From Actinomycetes bacterium (GTDB lineage: Bacteria > Actinomycetota > Actinomycetes > Actinomycetales > Microbacteriaceae): a DNA stretch of 40,231 bases. Position numbers and translations under genes: made by a program. The DNA is taken from NCBI GenBank assembly GCA_023428065.1, contig JAEYZI010000049.1, positions 1 to 40,231 of the forward strand, given 5' to 3'. The notes below the pieces were generated by a model that was given only the letters and a program-made list of their open reading frames with translations, was not told the origin of the DNA and ran no database searches. This document shows positions 7,170-15,535 of this stretch, piece by piece; position 1 is the stretch's first letter, and each line of letters begins with the position of its first letter.

Positions 7170-8723
7170 TCAGGCCGGACTGGCGGCCGTCTCGAGCTGG
7201 TGGGCGACGGCTTCGCTCGCCTGCACGCGCAGCCGGGTGCCGGCCTCCTCGTAGCTCGTCTCGAGCACGCGCGCGCGGTCGTGAGCGAGCGCCACGAGGT
7301 CGCCCCGGTCGTACGGGATGAGCACCTCGAGCTCCACATCCGGCACCGGGAGGCGCCGACCGATCTCCTCGAGCAGCTCCTCGACGCCCTCGCCCGTGCG
7401 GGCCGAGACGAACACCGAGTCGGCCTCGAGCCCGCGCAGGAGCATGCGGCGGTCCTCGTCGACGAGGTCCGCCTTCGTGAAGACGACGAGCTCGGGCACG
7501 TCGCGCGCGCCCGCGTCGCCCAGCACGTCGCGCACGGTCGCGATCTGCGACGCCGGATCGGGATGGCTGCCGTCGACGACGTGGAGCACGAGATCCGACG
7601 CGGCGACCTCCTCGAGCGTCGACCGGAAGGCCTCCACGAGCTGGTGCGGGAGGTTGCGCACGAAGCCGACCGTGTCGGCGATCGTGAACGCGCGCCCGTC
7701 GGGGGTGCGGCTGCGCCGCACGGTGGGATCGAGCGTCGCGAAGAGCGTGTTCTCGACGAGCACTCCCGCGCGCGTGATGCGGTTGAGGAGGCTCGACTTG
7801 CCCGCGTTCGTGTAGCCGGCGATCGCGACGGCAGGGACCTGGAACCGGTCGCGGTTGGCGCGCTTGGCCTGCCGCCCGGGCGCGAAGCCCTTGATCTGAC
7901 GACGCAGCTTCGCCATGCGGGAGTGGATGCGACGGCGGTCGAGCTCGATCTTGGTCTCACCGGGGCCGCGCGAACCCATGCCCGCTCCCCCGCTGCCGAC
8001 CTGGCCACCGGCCTGGCGCGACATCGACTCACCCCATCCGCGAAGACGCGGGAGCAGGTACTCGAGCTGCGCGAGTTCGACCTGCGCCTTGCCCTCCCGC
8101 GACTTGGCGTGCTGGCTGAAGATGTCGAGGATGACGGCGGTGCGGTCGATGACCTTGACCTTGACGGCGTCTTCGAGCGCACGTCGCTGACTCGGGGCGA
8201 GTTCGGTGTCGGCGACGACGGTGTCGGCGCCGACCGACGCCACGATGTCGGCGAGCTCGGCGACCTTGCCGCGCCCGAGATAGGTCGCCGGGTCCGGATG
8301 CGGACGCCGCTGGAGCACGCCGTCGAGCACGACGGCGCCCGCCGTCTCCGCGAGGGCTGCGAGCTCGCGCAGCGAGTTCTCGGCGTCCTCGAGCGATTCG
8401 GAAGGCGTGTAGACGCCGATGAGCACGACGTTCTCGAGGCGCACCTGGCGGTACTCGACCTCGGTGACGTCGGCGAGCTCCGTCGAGAGTCCGCCGACGC
8501 GGCGCAGCGCCGCCCGCTCCTCGCGGTCGAGCTGCTCTCCGTCGCGGTCGCTCCCGAGCGCGGTCGCCTCGTCCTGGAGCGCGGCGGCGCGTCCGCCGAA
8601 GACCCGGAGACCCGCGTGAGCGTCCTCGGTCGCGAGGATGCGGTCGAGGGCGTCGCGCGGGGCCGTCTCGCCCGACGCGACGTCTCCCGGCTGGTCCGGG
8701 GCTGCTTCGCGGGATTCGCTCAT
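7170..8723 (-). CDS. hflX: GTPase HflX
   Basis: A ribosome-associated GTPase that splits stalled ribosomes and takes part in stress recovery. It has 517 residues: a long actinobacterial N-terminal extension, the HflX domain (about 95-285, with VLIGVYTP, GRGKVAEL and the glycine-rich GSGGAGMGSRGPGETKIELDRR segment), and the G domain from about 298, with G1 GYTNAGKSS (303-311), G3 DTVGF and G4 TKAD. The ATG at 8723 is ten bases after a TAGGGT box (8739-8734), implying a leader of only a few bases. It is divergent from the methyltransferase gene with 43 bp between the starts. Confidence 0.96.
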   Translation of the reverse strand: MSESREAAPDQPGDVASGETAPRDALDRILATEDAHAGLRVFGGRAAALQDEATALGSDRDGEQLDREERAALRRVGGLSTELADVTEVEYRQVRLENVVLIGVYTPSESLEDAENSLRELAALAETAGAVVLDGVLQRRPHPDPATYLGRGKVAELADIVASVGADTVVADTELAPSQRRALEDAVKVKVIDRTAVILDIFSQHAKSREGKAQVELAQLEYLLPRLRGWGESMSRQAGGQVGSGGAGMGSRGPGETKIELDRRRIHSRMAKLRRQIKGFAPGRQAKRANRDRFQVPAVAIAGYTNAGKSSLLNRITRAGVLVENTLFATLDPTVRRSRTPDGRAFTIADTVGFVRNLPHQLVEAFRSTLEEVAASDLVLHVVDGSHPDPASQIATVRDVLGDAGARDVPELVVFTKADLVDEDRRMLLRGLEADSVFVSARTGEGVEELLEEIGRRLPVPDVELEVLIPYDRGDLVALAHDRARVLETSYEEAGTRLRVQASEAVAHQLETAASPA

Positions 8724-8733
8724 GATCCGGTTA

Positions 8734-8760
8734 ACCCTAGTCACTCGTTTTCGGTAGGTT
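8734..8760. promoter_or_regulatory. Divergent -10 boxes of hflX and the methyltransferase gene
   Basis: On the minus strand TAGGGT (8739-8734) serves hflX; on the plus strand TAGGTT (8755-8760) lies six bases before the methyltransferase ATG. The two promoters share the 43-bp intergenic space, and the plus-strand transcript should be leaderless. Confidence 0.5.
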
Positions 8761-8766
8761 CTCTGC

Positions 8767-9414
8767 ATGTCGTCCGAGCACTACTTCTCGACGTCGCCGT
8801 CCGGCGACCTGGTGCTCCGGAGCATCCCCGTGCGCCTCGCGGGCCGCGACGTGCAGGTCACGACCGCGGGCGGGGTCTTCAGCCCCGACCGCATCGACAC
8901 GGGAACCCAGGTGCTGCTCGCGCACACCCCCGCGCCGCCGCCGGGCGGCCAGTTCCTCGACCTCGGATGCGGGTGGGGTCCCATCGCCCTCTCCCTCGCG
9001 CTCGAGTCGCCGCGCGCGACGGTGTGGGCGGTCGACGTCAACGAACGAGCCCTCGACCTCGTGCGCCGCAACGCGCAGGCCCTCGGTCTCGAGAACGTCA
9101 ACGCGTGCCGCCCCGAGGATGTTCCCGACGACATCGCCTTCCGCACGATCTGGTCGAATCCGCCCATCCGGGTCGGTAAGAACGAACTCCACGCGATGCT
9201 CTCGCACTGGCTTCCGCGGCTCGACGTGGGATCGGACGCCTGGCTCGTCGTCGCCCGCAATCTCGGCTCCGACTCGCTGCACCGCTGGTTGCAGAGCGAG
9301 CTGCCCGCCGACTTCACCGTGCTGCGCGCCGCCACGAGCAAGGGCTTCCGCGTGCTGCGCGTACGGCACCGTTCGGGCACGGGCCTCACCCAGCCCATCG
9401 ACGTCGTCCGCTGA
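8767..9414 (+). CDS. Class I SAM-dependent methyltransferase, RsmC/RlmG-like small domain
   Basis: A 215-residue methyltransferase. Motif I is FLDLGCGWGPIAL (63-75), the acidic SAM-ribose residue is in VWAVDVNERAL (86-96), and the catalytic NPPI is at 131-134, typical of N-methyltransferases acting on RNA guanine or adenine, such as RsmC. Only one domain is present, whereas enterobacterial RsmC has two. In actinobacteria such single-domain proteins are annotated as rRNA or generic methyltransferases; the substrate is unproven. The mRNA is probably leaderless. It converges with dapF, with a hairpin between the two. Confidence 0.9.
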   Translation: MSSEHYFSTSPSGDLVLRSIPVRLAGRDVQVTTAGGVFSPDRIDTGTQVLLAHTPAPPPGGQFLDLGCGWGPIALSLALESPRATVWAVDVNERALDLVRRNAQALGLENVNACRPEDVPDDIAFRTIWSNPPIRVGKNELHAMLSHWLPRLDVGSDAWLVVARNLGSDSLHRWLQSELPADFTVLRAATSKGFRVLRVRHRSGTGLTQPIDVVR

Positions 9415-9442
9415 CCCTCCCCGTGAGGTTCGGAACCCCCGG

Positions 9443-9457
9443 GCTCCGTCGCGGAGC
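9443..9457. terminator. Hairpin between convergent methyltransferase gene and dapF
   Basis: GCTCCG (9443-9448), loop TCG, CGGAGC (9452-9457). It lies in the 46-bp gap between the two stop codons and could serve both directions. No T-run is seen. Confidence 0.4.
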
Positions 9458-9460
9458 GGA

Positions 9461-10327
9461 CTACGGCAGGGTCACCGCGCCGTCGAAGACGAGCACCGCG
9501 GGTCCGCTCAGGTGCACCCGGCCCTCCGCGACGCGCACCCCGAGCTCGCCCCCCGGCACGCGGACGCGCCACAGGTCAGGGGCGCCCTCGCCCGCCCACG
9601 AGCGGGTCGCGAGGGCCGCGGCTGCGGCGCCCGTGCCGCACGAGAGCGTCTCGCCGCTTCCGCGCTCGTGCACGCGCATCCGGATGCGCCCGACGCCGTT
9701 CGAGATGAGCGGCTCTCCGGGTACGACGAATTCGACGTTCGCGCCGTCGGGCGGGGTCGGGGACACGACGGGCGCCTCGGAGAGGTCGAGCGCGTCGAGC
9801 TCCTCGTCGTCGGCGAGGGCGACGACGACGTGGGGGTTCCCGACGCCGACCGCGAGGCCGGGCCGATCGACCTCGAGCCGACGTGCCGCCACCATCGCCT
9901 CGCCCGCGACGACGAACGGACCGAGGTCGACCTCGAAGCCGTCCTCGGTGCGCGTGACGTGCCGCACGCCCCCGCGCGTGCCGATCGGCACGGTCTCGCC
10001 GACCGTGAGATCCAGCAGGCCCTCCGCGATGAGGTAGGCGACGTACACGCGGATGCCGTTCCCGCACATCTCCGCCGGGCTGCCGTCGGCGTTGTGGTAG
10101 TCCATGAACCACTCGGCCCGCGGGTCGTCGGCGAGCACGGCGGCACCCTCGGGCAGGTTCGCGGAGCGCACGGCGCGGATGACGCCGTCGCCCCCGATCC
10201 CGAACCGTCGGTCGGCGAGGGCCGCGAGGCGTTGCGCGTCGAGCTCCATCGCGCCGTCGGGGTCGCTGTACAGCACGAAGTCGTTGCCCGTGCCGTGGCC
10301 CTTCGTGAAGGCGATGTCGATGCTCAC
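9461..10327 (-). CDS. dapF: Diaminopimelate epimerase
   Basis: This PLP-independent epimerase interconverts LL- and meso-diaminopimelate for lysine and peptidoglycan. It has 288 residues. The two catalytic cysteines are C88 (EMCGNGIRVY) and C230 (TLSCGTGA); substrate-binding motifs GTGNDF (12-17), GIGGDG (43-48) and VGNPHVV are present. The GTG start at 10327 overlaps the miaA stop as GTGA, so translation is coupled to miaA. It is the last gene of the miaB-miaA-dapF unit. Confidence 0.97.
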   Translation of the reverse strand: MSIDIAFTKGHGTGNDFVLYSDPDGAMELDAQRLAALADRRFGIGGDGVIRAVRSANLPEGAAVLADDPRAEWFMDYHNADGSPAEMCGNGIRVYVAYLIAEGLLDLTVGETVPIGTRGGVRHVTRTEDGFEVDLGPFVVAGEAMVAARRLEVDRPGLAVGVGNPHVVVALADDEELDALDLSEAPVVSPTPPDGANVEFVVPGEPLISNGVGRIRMRVHERGSGETLSCGTGAAAAALATRSWAGEGAPDLWRVRVPGGELGVRVAEGRVHLSGPAVLVFDGAVTLP

Positions 10328-11256
10328 CCGGGAAGCCTAGCCGCGCCCGCGCGCACGGCGCCGACCGCCGCGTCGACGCGCGCGGGGTCGTCGGCGTCGA
10401 GCCAGACCGTCTCGCGGGAGCGCCCGAACCACGACACCTGGCGGCGCGCGTAGCGGCGCGTGAGCGCCTGCGTCTCGGCGATCGCCTGCTCCTCGTCGAG
10501 GCGGCCGTCGAGCTGGGCGAGCGCCTGCGCGTAGCCGATCGCGCGACTCGCGGTCGTGCCGAGCCCGGCGGGGCGCAGGCGGGCCACCTCGTCGACGAGG
10601 CCCGACTGCCACATCCGCCGCACGCGCGCGTCGAGGCGGGGCACGAGGGCCTCGCGGGCGAGCCGGAGTCCGACGAGCACCGTGGGTCTCCACGTGCCGG
10701 ACTCCTCCGGGAGGCCCGCTCCGAACGGCTCGCCCGTGAGCTCGATCACCTCGAGCGCGCGCACGAGTCGGCGGCCGTTGTGGGGGCCGATCGCCGCGGC
10801 GGCGTCGGGGTCGCTCGCGCGCAGGCGCTCATGCAGGGCGCCGGGCCCGCGCGCCTCGAGCTCGGCCTCGAGCCGGGCCCGGATCGCGGGGTCGGTGCCG
10901 GGGAAGCGGAAGTCGTAGACGACGCTCGACACGTAGAGGCCGCTCCCGCCCACGAGGATCGGGGTCGCCCCGCGCGCGACGATGTCCTCGACGACGGCGC
11001 GCGCCTCCCGCTGGTAGCGCGCGACGCTCGCCTCCTCGGCGGGTGCGAGCACGTCGAGGAGGTGGTGCGGGATGCCGCGGCGCTCCTCCTGCGGGAGCTT
11101 CGCCGTGCCGATGTCCATGCCGCGGTAGAGCTGCATGGCGTCGGCGTTGACGATCTCGGCGGGGGCGCCGGATGCCGCGAGCCGCTCGGCGAGGTCGAGC
11201 GCGAGCTCCGACTTGCCCGTCCCGGTGGCGCCGACGACGGCGACGAGAGGGGTCAC
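10324..11256 (-). CDS. miaA: tRNA dimethylallyltransferase
   Basis: Adds a dimethylallyl group to N6 of A37 in tRNAs that read UNN codons; MiaB then makes ms2i6A. It has 310 residues. P-loop GATGTGKS (9-16), substrate-binding NADAMQLYRGMDIGTAK, GGSGLY and the tRNA-binding TRRYARRQ near the C-terminus are all visible. The start is GTG at 11256, overlapping the miaB stop (GTGA); longer in-frame starts would lie inside miaB and add unrelated residues. Coupling to miaB puts both steps of one tRNA modification in a single transcript. Confidence 0.96.
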   Translation of the reverse strand: MTPLVAVVGATGTGKSELALDLAERLAASGAPAEIVNADAMQLYRGMDIGTAKLPQEERRGIPHHLLDVLAPAEEASVARYQREARAVVEDIVARGATPILVGGSGLYVSSVVYDFRFPGTDPAIRARLEAELEARGPGALHERLRASDPDAAAAIGPHNGRRLVRALEVIELTGEPFGAGLPEESGTWRPTVLVGLRLAREALVPRLDARVRRMWQSGLVDEVARLRPAGLGTTASRAIGYAQALAQLDGRLDEEQAIAETQALTRRYARRQVSWFGRSRETVWLDADDPARVDAAVGAVRAGAARLPG

Positions 11257-12764
11257 GCGGGACGCAGACCAGGCAGTCCGAGGTTCACGGTGCGCACCGT
11301 CGGCTCGCCGGGCGCGGGCACCGCGCACGACTCGGCCTCCGCGCGGTCCCACGCGTCGCCGGCGCGCGTGCGCCGGATCGGGAGCGTGTCGCCCACGGGT
11401 GCGGCGATGAGGTAGTGGGGGGTTGCGCGCGTGACCGTGACGCTCACGACGTCTCCCGGCCGCGGCACGGCCCCGCCGTCGGGCACGTCGAAGTGCACGA
11501 GGCGGTTGTCCTCGGCGCGCCCAGACATCCGGCGGTGCACCTCGTCCCGCCGGCCCTCACCGGTGGCGACGAGCACCTCGACGGGGGTGCCGACGAGCTT
11601 CTGAGCCTCCTCCCCCGAGACGCGTTCCTGCAGCTCGATGAGGCGGTCGTAGCGCTCCTGCACGACCTCCTTGGGCAGCTGGTCGGGCATCGTCGCGGCG
11701 GGGGTGCCGGGGCGGATCGAGTACTGGAAGGTGAACGCGGATGCGAAGCGCGCCTGCTCGACGACGCGTAGCGTCTCGGCGAAGTCCTCCTCGGTCTCGC
11801 CGGGGAAGCCGACGATGATGTCGGTCGAGATCGCGGCGTGCGGGATGCGGGCGCGCACGCGGTCGAGGATGCCGAGGAAGCGCTCGGAGCGGTACGAGCG
11901 CCGCATGGCCTTGAGGACGCGGTCGGAGCCCGACTGGAGCGGCATGTGCAACTGCGGCATGACGGTCGGCGTCTCGGCCATCGCGTCGATGACGTCGTCG
12001 GTGAAGGCGGCCGGGTGCGGGCTCGTGAAGCGGATGCGTTCGAGGCCGTCGATCTCGCCCGCGGCGCGCAGCAGCTTGCTGAACGCCTGGCGGTCGCCGA
12101 ACTCGACCCCGTAGGAGTTGACGTTCTGGCCGAGCAGGGTCACCTCGATGGCGCCGTCGTCGACGAGCGCCTGGATCTCGGCGAGGATGTCGCCGGGCCG
12201 GCGGTCCTTCTCCTTCCCGCGCAGCGACGGCACGATGCAGAAGGTGCACGTGTTGTTGCAGCCGACGGAGATCGACACCCAGCCGGAGTAGGTGTTCTCG
12301 CGTCGGGTCGGAAGGGTCGAGGGGAACACCTCGAGGGATTCGAGGATCTCGAGCTGCGCCTCGCCGTTGTGGCGTGCGCGCTCGAGGAGGGCGGGCAGCG
12401 CGCCCATGTTGTGCGTGCCGAAGACGACGTCGACCCACGGCGCCTTCTCGAGGATGACGTTCTTGTCCTTCTGCGCGAGGCAGCCGCCGACGGCGATCTG
12501 CATGCCCTCGTGGTGACGCTTCGCGTTCGCGAGGTGGCCGAGAGTGCCGTAGAGCTTGTTGTCGGCGTTCTCGCGCACGGCGCACGTGTTGATGACGATG
12601 ATGTCGGCGTCGCCCTCGGTGGCGCGCACGTAGCCCGCCGCCTCGAGTGAGCCGGAGAGGCGCTCCGAGTCGTGCACGTTCATCTGGCAGCCGAACGTGC
12701 GCACCTCGTAGGTGCGCGGAGCGGTCGGAGGCCGTCCCTCCGTTGCGGCGTGAAGCAGGGTCAT
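11253..12764 (-). CDS. miaB: tRNA-2-methylthio-N6-dimethylallyladenosine synthase
   Basis: A radical-SAM methylthiotransferase acting on i6A37. It has 503 residues. The N-terminal UPF0004 domain has cluster cysteines C26 (TFGCQMN), C61 (NTCAVRENA) and C95 (GGCLAQ). The radical-SAM motif CNNTCTFC gives C169, C173 and C176. A TRAM domain follows at about residues 385-455. The C-terminal tail after the TRAM domain is longer than in E. coli. The ATG at 12764 lies ten bases after TAGACT (12780-12775), a likely -10, so the leader is very short. Confidence 0.97.
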   Translation of the reverse strand: MTLLHAATEGRPPTAPRTYEVRTFGCQMNVHDSERLSGSLEAAGYVRATEGDADIIVINTCAVRENADNKLYGTLGHLANAKRHHEGMQIAVGGCLAQKDKNVILEKAPWVDVVFGTHNMGALPALLERARHNGEAQLEILESLEVFPSTLPTRRENTYSGWVSISVGCNNTCTFCIVPSLRGKEKDRRPGDILAEIQALVDDGAIEVTLLGQNVNSYGVEFGDRQAFSKLLRAAGEIDGLERIRFTSPHPAAFTDDVIDAMAETPTVMPQLHMPLQSGSDRVLKAMRRSYRSERFLGILDRVRARIPHAAISTDIIVGFPGETEEDFAETLRVVEQARFASAFTFQYSIRPGTPAATMPDQLPKEVVQERYDRLIELQERVSGEEAQKLVGTPVEVLVATGEGRRDEVHRRMSGRAEDNRLVHFDVPDGGAVPRPGDVVSVTVTRATPHYLIAAPVGDTLPIRRTRAGDAWDRAEAESCAVPAPGEPTVRTVNLGLPGLRPA

Positions 12765-12819
12765 GGTGCCGCCCAGTCTACGTCGGCACCGCCCACCGCC
12801 CCAGCCGGGACGTCGCGGC

Positions 12820-13275
12820 TCAGTCCCGCGTGAGGGTGAGCGTAAAGGTGCCGCCGTCGTAGCTGCCGTCGGTCTCCATGGGCTCGTCGAGGCCCTCGTA
12901 GTGGCCGACGAGTTCGACGTCGCCGTCGTCGAAGCCCACGTGCATCGAGACGGTGTCGCCCTTCTGCGACCAGGTGTCGCCGGGGTCGTCGTAGCTGCTG
13001 CCGTTGTAGGTCAGGCCGACCGTGCCGTCGCTCTGGAAGTCGAGGCCCCAGCTGTCGCCGTCGGAGTCGGTTCCGCTCCACGAGGTGCCGACCAGTTCGG
13101 AGCCCTCGACGTCGCTGCCGCCCGAGGACTGTCCGCCCGACGACTGCCCGCCCGGTGCGGGCAGGCCCGGGAGCCCGGGGAGGAACGCGCATCCGGAGAG
13201 CACGCCGAGTGCGAGGACGAGCGCGGACACCGCGGCGAATGCGCGAGCTGCACGGCGGGGGGTGGCGGCGATCAT
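12820..13275 (-). CDS. Small secreted lipoprotein of unknown function
   Basis: A 151-residue protein with a lipoprotein signal peptide: basic start (RRAAR), hydrophobic core 14-26 and lipobox LSGC with C29. After cleavage comes a proline/glycine/serine linker (QSSGGQSSGGSD), then a beta-rich acidic domain (SWSGTDSDGDSWGLDFQ, VSMHVGFDDGD, TFTLTLTRD) that looks like a small beta-barrel or lipocalin-like fold. I do not recognise a named family. It lies just downstream of recX with its own leaderless-type -10. Confidence 0.78.
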   Translation of the reverse strand: MIAATPRRAARAFAAVSALVLALGVLSGCAFLPGLPGLPAPGGQSSGGQSSGGSDVEGSELVGTSWSGTDSDGDSWGLDFQSDGTVGLTYNGSSYDDPGDTWSQKGDTVSMHVGFDDGDVELVGHYEGLDEPMETDGSYDGGTFTLTLTRD

Positions 13276-13281
13276 CCTGCG

Positions 13282-13287
13282 ACCCTA
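13282..13287 (-). promoter_or_regulatory. -10 box (TAGGGT) for the leaderless lipoprotein gene, fused to the recX stop
   Basis: TAGGGT at 13287-13282 ends six bases before the ATG at 13275. Its TAG (13287-13285) is the stop codon of recX, the same arrangement as hisC/hisB. Confidence 0.5.
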
Positions 13288-13962
13288 GCGGAAGCGCACG
13301 CTCGATCCCAGGGGTGACGGCGGAAGCGCCTCGTCGACCGCGGCGCGCACGGTGCTGCCCGAGTAGCCGCGACGCGCGAGGTACCCGCTCAGTCGGCGCA
13401 CGGCGGCGTCGCGATCGAGGCCGCGCAGCTGCGCGGCGCGCTTGCGTGCGAGATCACGTGCCCGCGCGAGCTCGTTGCCCGTGTCGACGAGCTCGAGGGC
13501 GTACTCGATCGCGGACGGGGCGAGCAGCCGCCGCGTGAGCTCGGCGGCGATCGCCGTGCGGCCGAGCCCCTTGCGCTCCTGGAGCGTCGCGACGAGCTTC
13601 TGCGCGAGTGCCGCGTCGTCGACGAGCCCGACGCGCGCGAGGCGGTCGCATTCGTGCGCGACCCCGGCCTCGTCCACTCCCCCGTCTCGCAGCGCCCGTT
13701 CGAGCTCGCGCCGAGAGAGATCGCGCCGCGAGAGCGCCTTGAGCGAGATGCGCTCGGCGTCGAGCGCACGGTCGCGCTCGTCGTCGCTCAGTCGGGCGCA
13801 CGCGTCGTCGACGTCGGAGCCCCACTCGTCGGTCCATGTCGGCTCCGACTCGGGCGCGCCCTCCTCGGAGAGCCACGCATCGCGCGCGGGAGCGGACGAG
13901 ACCGACGACCGGGGGCCGAACAGGTAGCTGACGGGCGCGAGCCGGCCGTCGGTCTCTTCCAT
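13285..13962 (-). CDS. recX: Regulatory protein RecX
   Basis: RecX binds and caps RecA filaments and limits their activity. It has 225 residues; after a 65-residue acidic N-terminal extension come three-helix repeats typical of RecX (SRRDLSRRELERALRDGGV; LVDDAALAQKLVATLQERKGLG; AAVRRLSGYLARRGYSG). The ATG at 13962 has GGAGGAG upstream. It starts 17 bases after the recA stop and is surely co-transcribed with it, so it comes under the same SOS control. Confidence 0.94.
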   Translation of the reverse strand: MEETDGRLAPVSYLFGPRSSVSSAPARDAWLSEEGAPESEPTWTDEWGSDVDDACARLSDDERDRALDAERISLKALSRRDLSRRELERALRDGGVDEAGVAHECDRLARVGLVDDAALAQKLVATLQERKGLGRTAIAAELTRRLLAPSAIEYALELVDTGNELARARDLARKRAAQLRGLDRDAAVRRLSGYLARRGYSGSTVRAAVDEALPPSPLGSSVRFR

Positions 13963-13979
13963 GGTGTGCTCCTCCGCGT

Positions 13980-15059
13980 TTACTCGCCCGAGGCCTTGCG
14001 GGCCGCGAGCTTGTCTTCGAGCGATTCGACGTTGCCCGCCGCGGCCTGCGCTGCCTTCGCGGCGGCGCCGATGCCGAGCTTGACGAGGATCTTCTGCTCG
14101 ATCTCGGCCGCGATGTCGGGGTTCTCGAGCAGGAAGTTGCGCGCGTTCTCCTTGCCCTGGCCGAGCTGGTCGCCGTCGTAGGTGTACCAGGCACCCGACT
14201 TGCGCACGATCTCGTGCTCGACGCCGTAGTCGATGAGGCTGCCCTCACGCGAGATGCCGACGCCGTAGAGGATGTCGAACTCCGCCTGCTTGAAGGGCGG
14301 GGCCATCTTGTTCTTGACGACCTTGACGCGCGTGCGGTTGCCGACCGCCTCGGCGCCGTCCTTGAGGGTCTCGATGCGGCGGATGTCGAGGCGCACCGAC
14401 GCGTAGAACTTGAGCGCCTTGCCGCCCGCGGTCGTCTCGGGGCTTCCGAAGAAGACGCCGATCTTCTCGCGCAGCTGGTTGATGAAGATCATGGTCGTCT
14501 GGGTCTGGTTGAGGCCACCCGTGAGCTTGCGCAGCGCCTGCGACATGAGGCGCGCCTGGAGGCCCACGTGGCTGTCGCCCATCTCGCCCTCGATCTCGGC
14601 CTTCGGCACGAGCGCCGCGACCGAGTCGACGACGATGAGGTCGATCGAGCCCGAGCGCACGAGCATGTCGGCGATCTCGAGCGCCTGCTCCCCCGTGTCG
14701 GGCTGCGAGACGAGGAGTGCGTCGATGTCGACGCCGAGCTTCTTGGCGTACTCGGGGTCGAGGGCGTGCTCCGCGTCGATGAAGGCGGCGATGCCTCCCG
14801 CCCGCTGCGCGTTCGCGATGGCGTGGAGGGTGAGCGTCGTCTTACCCGACGACTCTGGGCCGTAGATCTCGACGATGCGGCCGCGGGGCAGACCCCCGAT
14901 GCCGAGCGCGACGTCGAGCGCGATGGAACCCGTGGGGATCACGGCGACGGGCGCACGCTCGTCGCTGCCGAGCCGCATGACGGTTCCCTTGCCGAACTGA
15001 CGGTCGATCTGCGCGAGCGCGACCTCGAGGGCCTTCTCGCGGTCTGCAGGTGTAGGCAT
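13980..15059 (-). CDS. recA: Recombinase RecA
   Basis: DNA-strand-exchange ATPase and co-protease for LexA. It has 359 residues and no intein. Walker A is GPESSGKT (67-74), Walker B LIVVDSVAAL, the L2 loop region GGKALKFYASVRLD, and the C-terminal domain is intact. The ATG at 15059 has AGGAG about nine bases upstream; the open frame upstream to 15131 gives residues foreign to RecA. The leader is about 200 nt from a promoter overlapped by a perfect SOS box at 15277-15292. Confidence 0.98.
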   Translation of the reverse strand: MPTPADREKALEVALAQIDRQFGKGTVMRLGSDERAPVAVIPTGSIALDVALGIGGLPRGRIVEIYGPESSGKTTLTLHAIANAQRAGGIAAFIDAEHALDPEYAKKLGVDIDALLVSQPDTGEQALEIADMLVRSGSIDLIVVDSVAALVPKAEIEGEMGDSHVGLQARLMSQALRKLTGGLNQTQTTMIFINQLREKIGVFFGSPETTAGGKALKFYASVRLDIRRIETLKDGAEAVGNRTRVKVVKNKMAPPFKQAEFDILYGVGISREGSLIDYGVEHEIVRKSGAWYTYDGDQLGQGKENARNFLLENPDIAAEIEQKILVKLGIGAAAKAAQAAAGNVESLEDKLAARKASGE

Positions 15060-15263
15060 GTGCCCGGTCTCCTTCTGTGTCGTGTTCCATGCGCCCATCG
15101 GCTGCCGGCCCTTCGCCGACCGGTGGTGCAAGGTCGACGCTCTCGCGACAGGGCTGGTGTCTCCATCTCGGTGACGAGGCCGACGCTACGCCCGCCCACC
15201 GACATCCGAGGGAGCGACGGGCGGAAACTGTCGACAACTGCTCTTCGACGGATCCTGGTGAGG

Positions 15264-15292
15264 AGACTACAGAGAATCGAACCGATGTTCGA
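15264..15292 (-). promoter_or_regulatory. recA promoter (TCGAAC - 17 bp - TAGTCT)
   Basis: The -35 is TCGAAC at 15292-15287 and the -10 is TAGTCT at 15269-15264, with a 17-bp spacer. The whole -35 lies in the SOS box. The geometry is identical to the LysM-gene promoter. Confidence 0.65.
15277..15292. promoter_or_regulatory. LexA/SOS box of recA (perfect palindrome)
   Basis: TCGAACCGATGTTCGA matches the actinobacterial consensus TCGAAC-N4-GTTCGA at all 12 specified bases. It lies between the DUF3046 stop and recA. Confidence 0.9.
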
Positions 15293-15313
15293 GAAGGATG
15301 CGGCGTGTCGCGG

Positions 15314-15535
15314 TCAGTCGCGCGGGTCGCGGAGCCCGGCGCCGTGCCACCGCTCGCGCGGCACGTCCTGCGCGCGGCACAGCGCGAGCCACACCTCGCG
15401 CGCCGGGACGCCCGCGGCGAGTGCGTCCTCGGGGGTGCGGTTCCCGAGCGCGACGATCACCGAATCGCGGACGAGCACGCGTCCGAAGGCGCCGAACTCG
15501 TCCGCGACGGCCCGGTGGAACTCGCTGACCTTCAG
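15314..15535 (-). CDS. DUF3046 family protein (probable CTG start)
   Basis: A 73-residue protein matching DUF3046: KVSEFHRAVADEFG near the N-terminus, ALGNRTPEDALAAGVPAREV in the middle, then WLALCRAQDVPRERWHG. The family is found between clgR and recA in actinobacteria; its function is unknown. The reading frame has no ATG, GTG or TTG at the expected place. A CTG at 15535-15533 overlaps the clgR stop as CTGA, just like the GTGA and ATGA overlaps elsewhere here, and places K-V-S-E-F at the usual family N-terminus. I therefore take CTG as the start, with translation coupled to clgR. The gene is shorter than many ORF callers would report. Confidence 0.8.
   Translation of the reverse strand: MKVSEFHRAVADEFGAFGRVLVRDSVIVALGNRTPEDALAAGVPAREVWLALCRAQDVPRERWHGAGLRDPRD

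Noticed and set aside
15060..15131. A RecA start 24 codons upstream
   Set aside because: The extra residues are unlike any RecA, and the ATG at 15059 has a good ribosome-binding site.
15060..15313. A small RNA or riboswitch in the recA leader
   Set aside because: Apart from the SOS box and promoter I see no strong conserved-looking structure.
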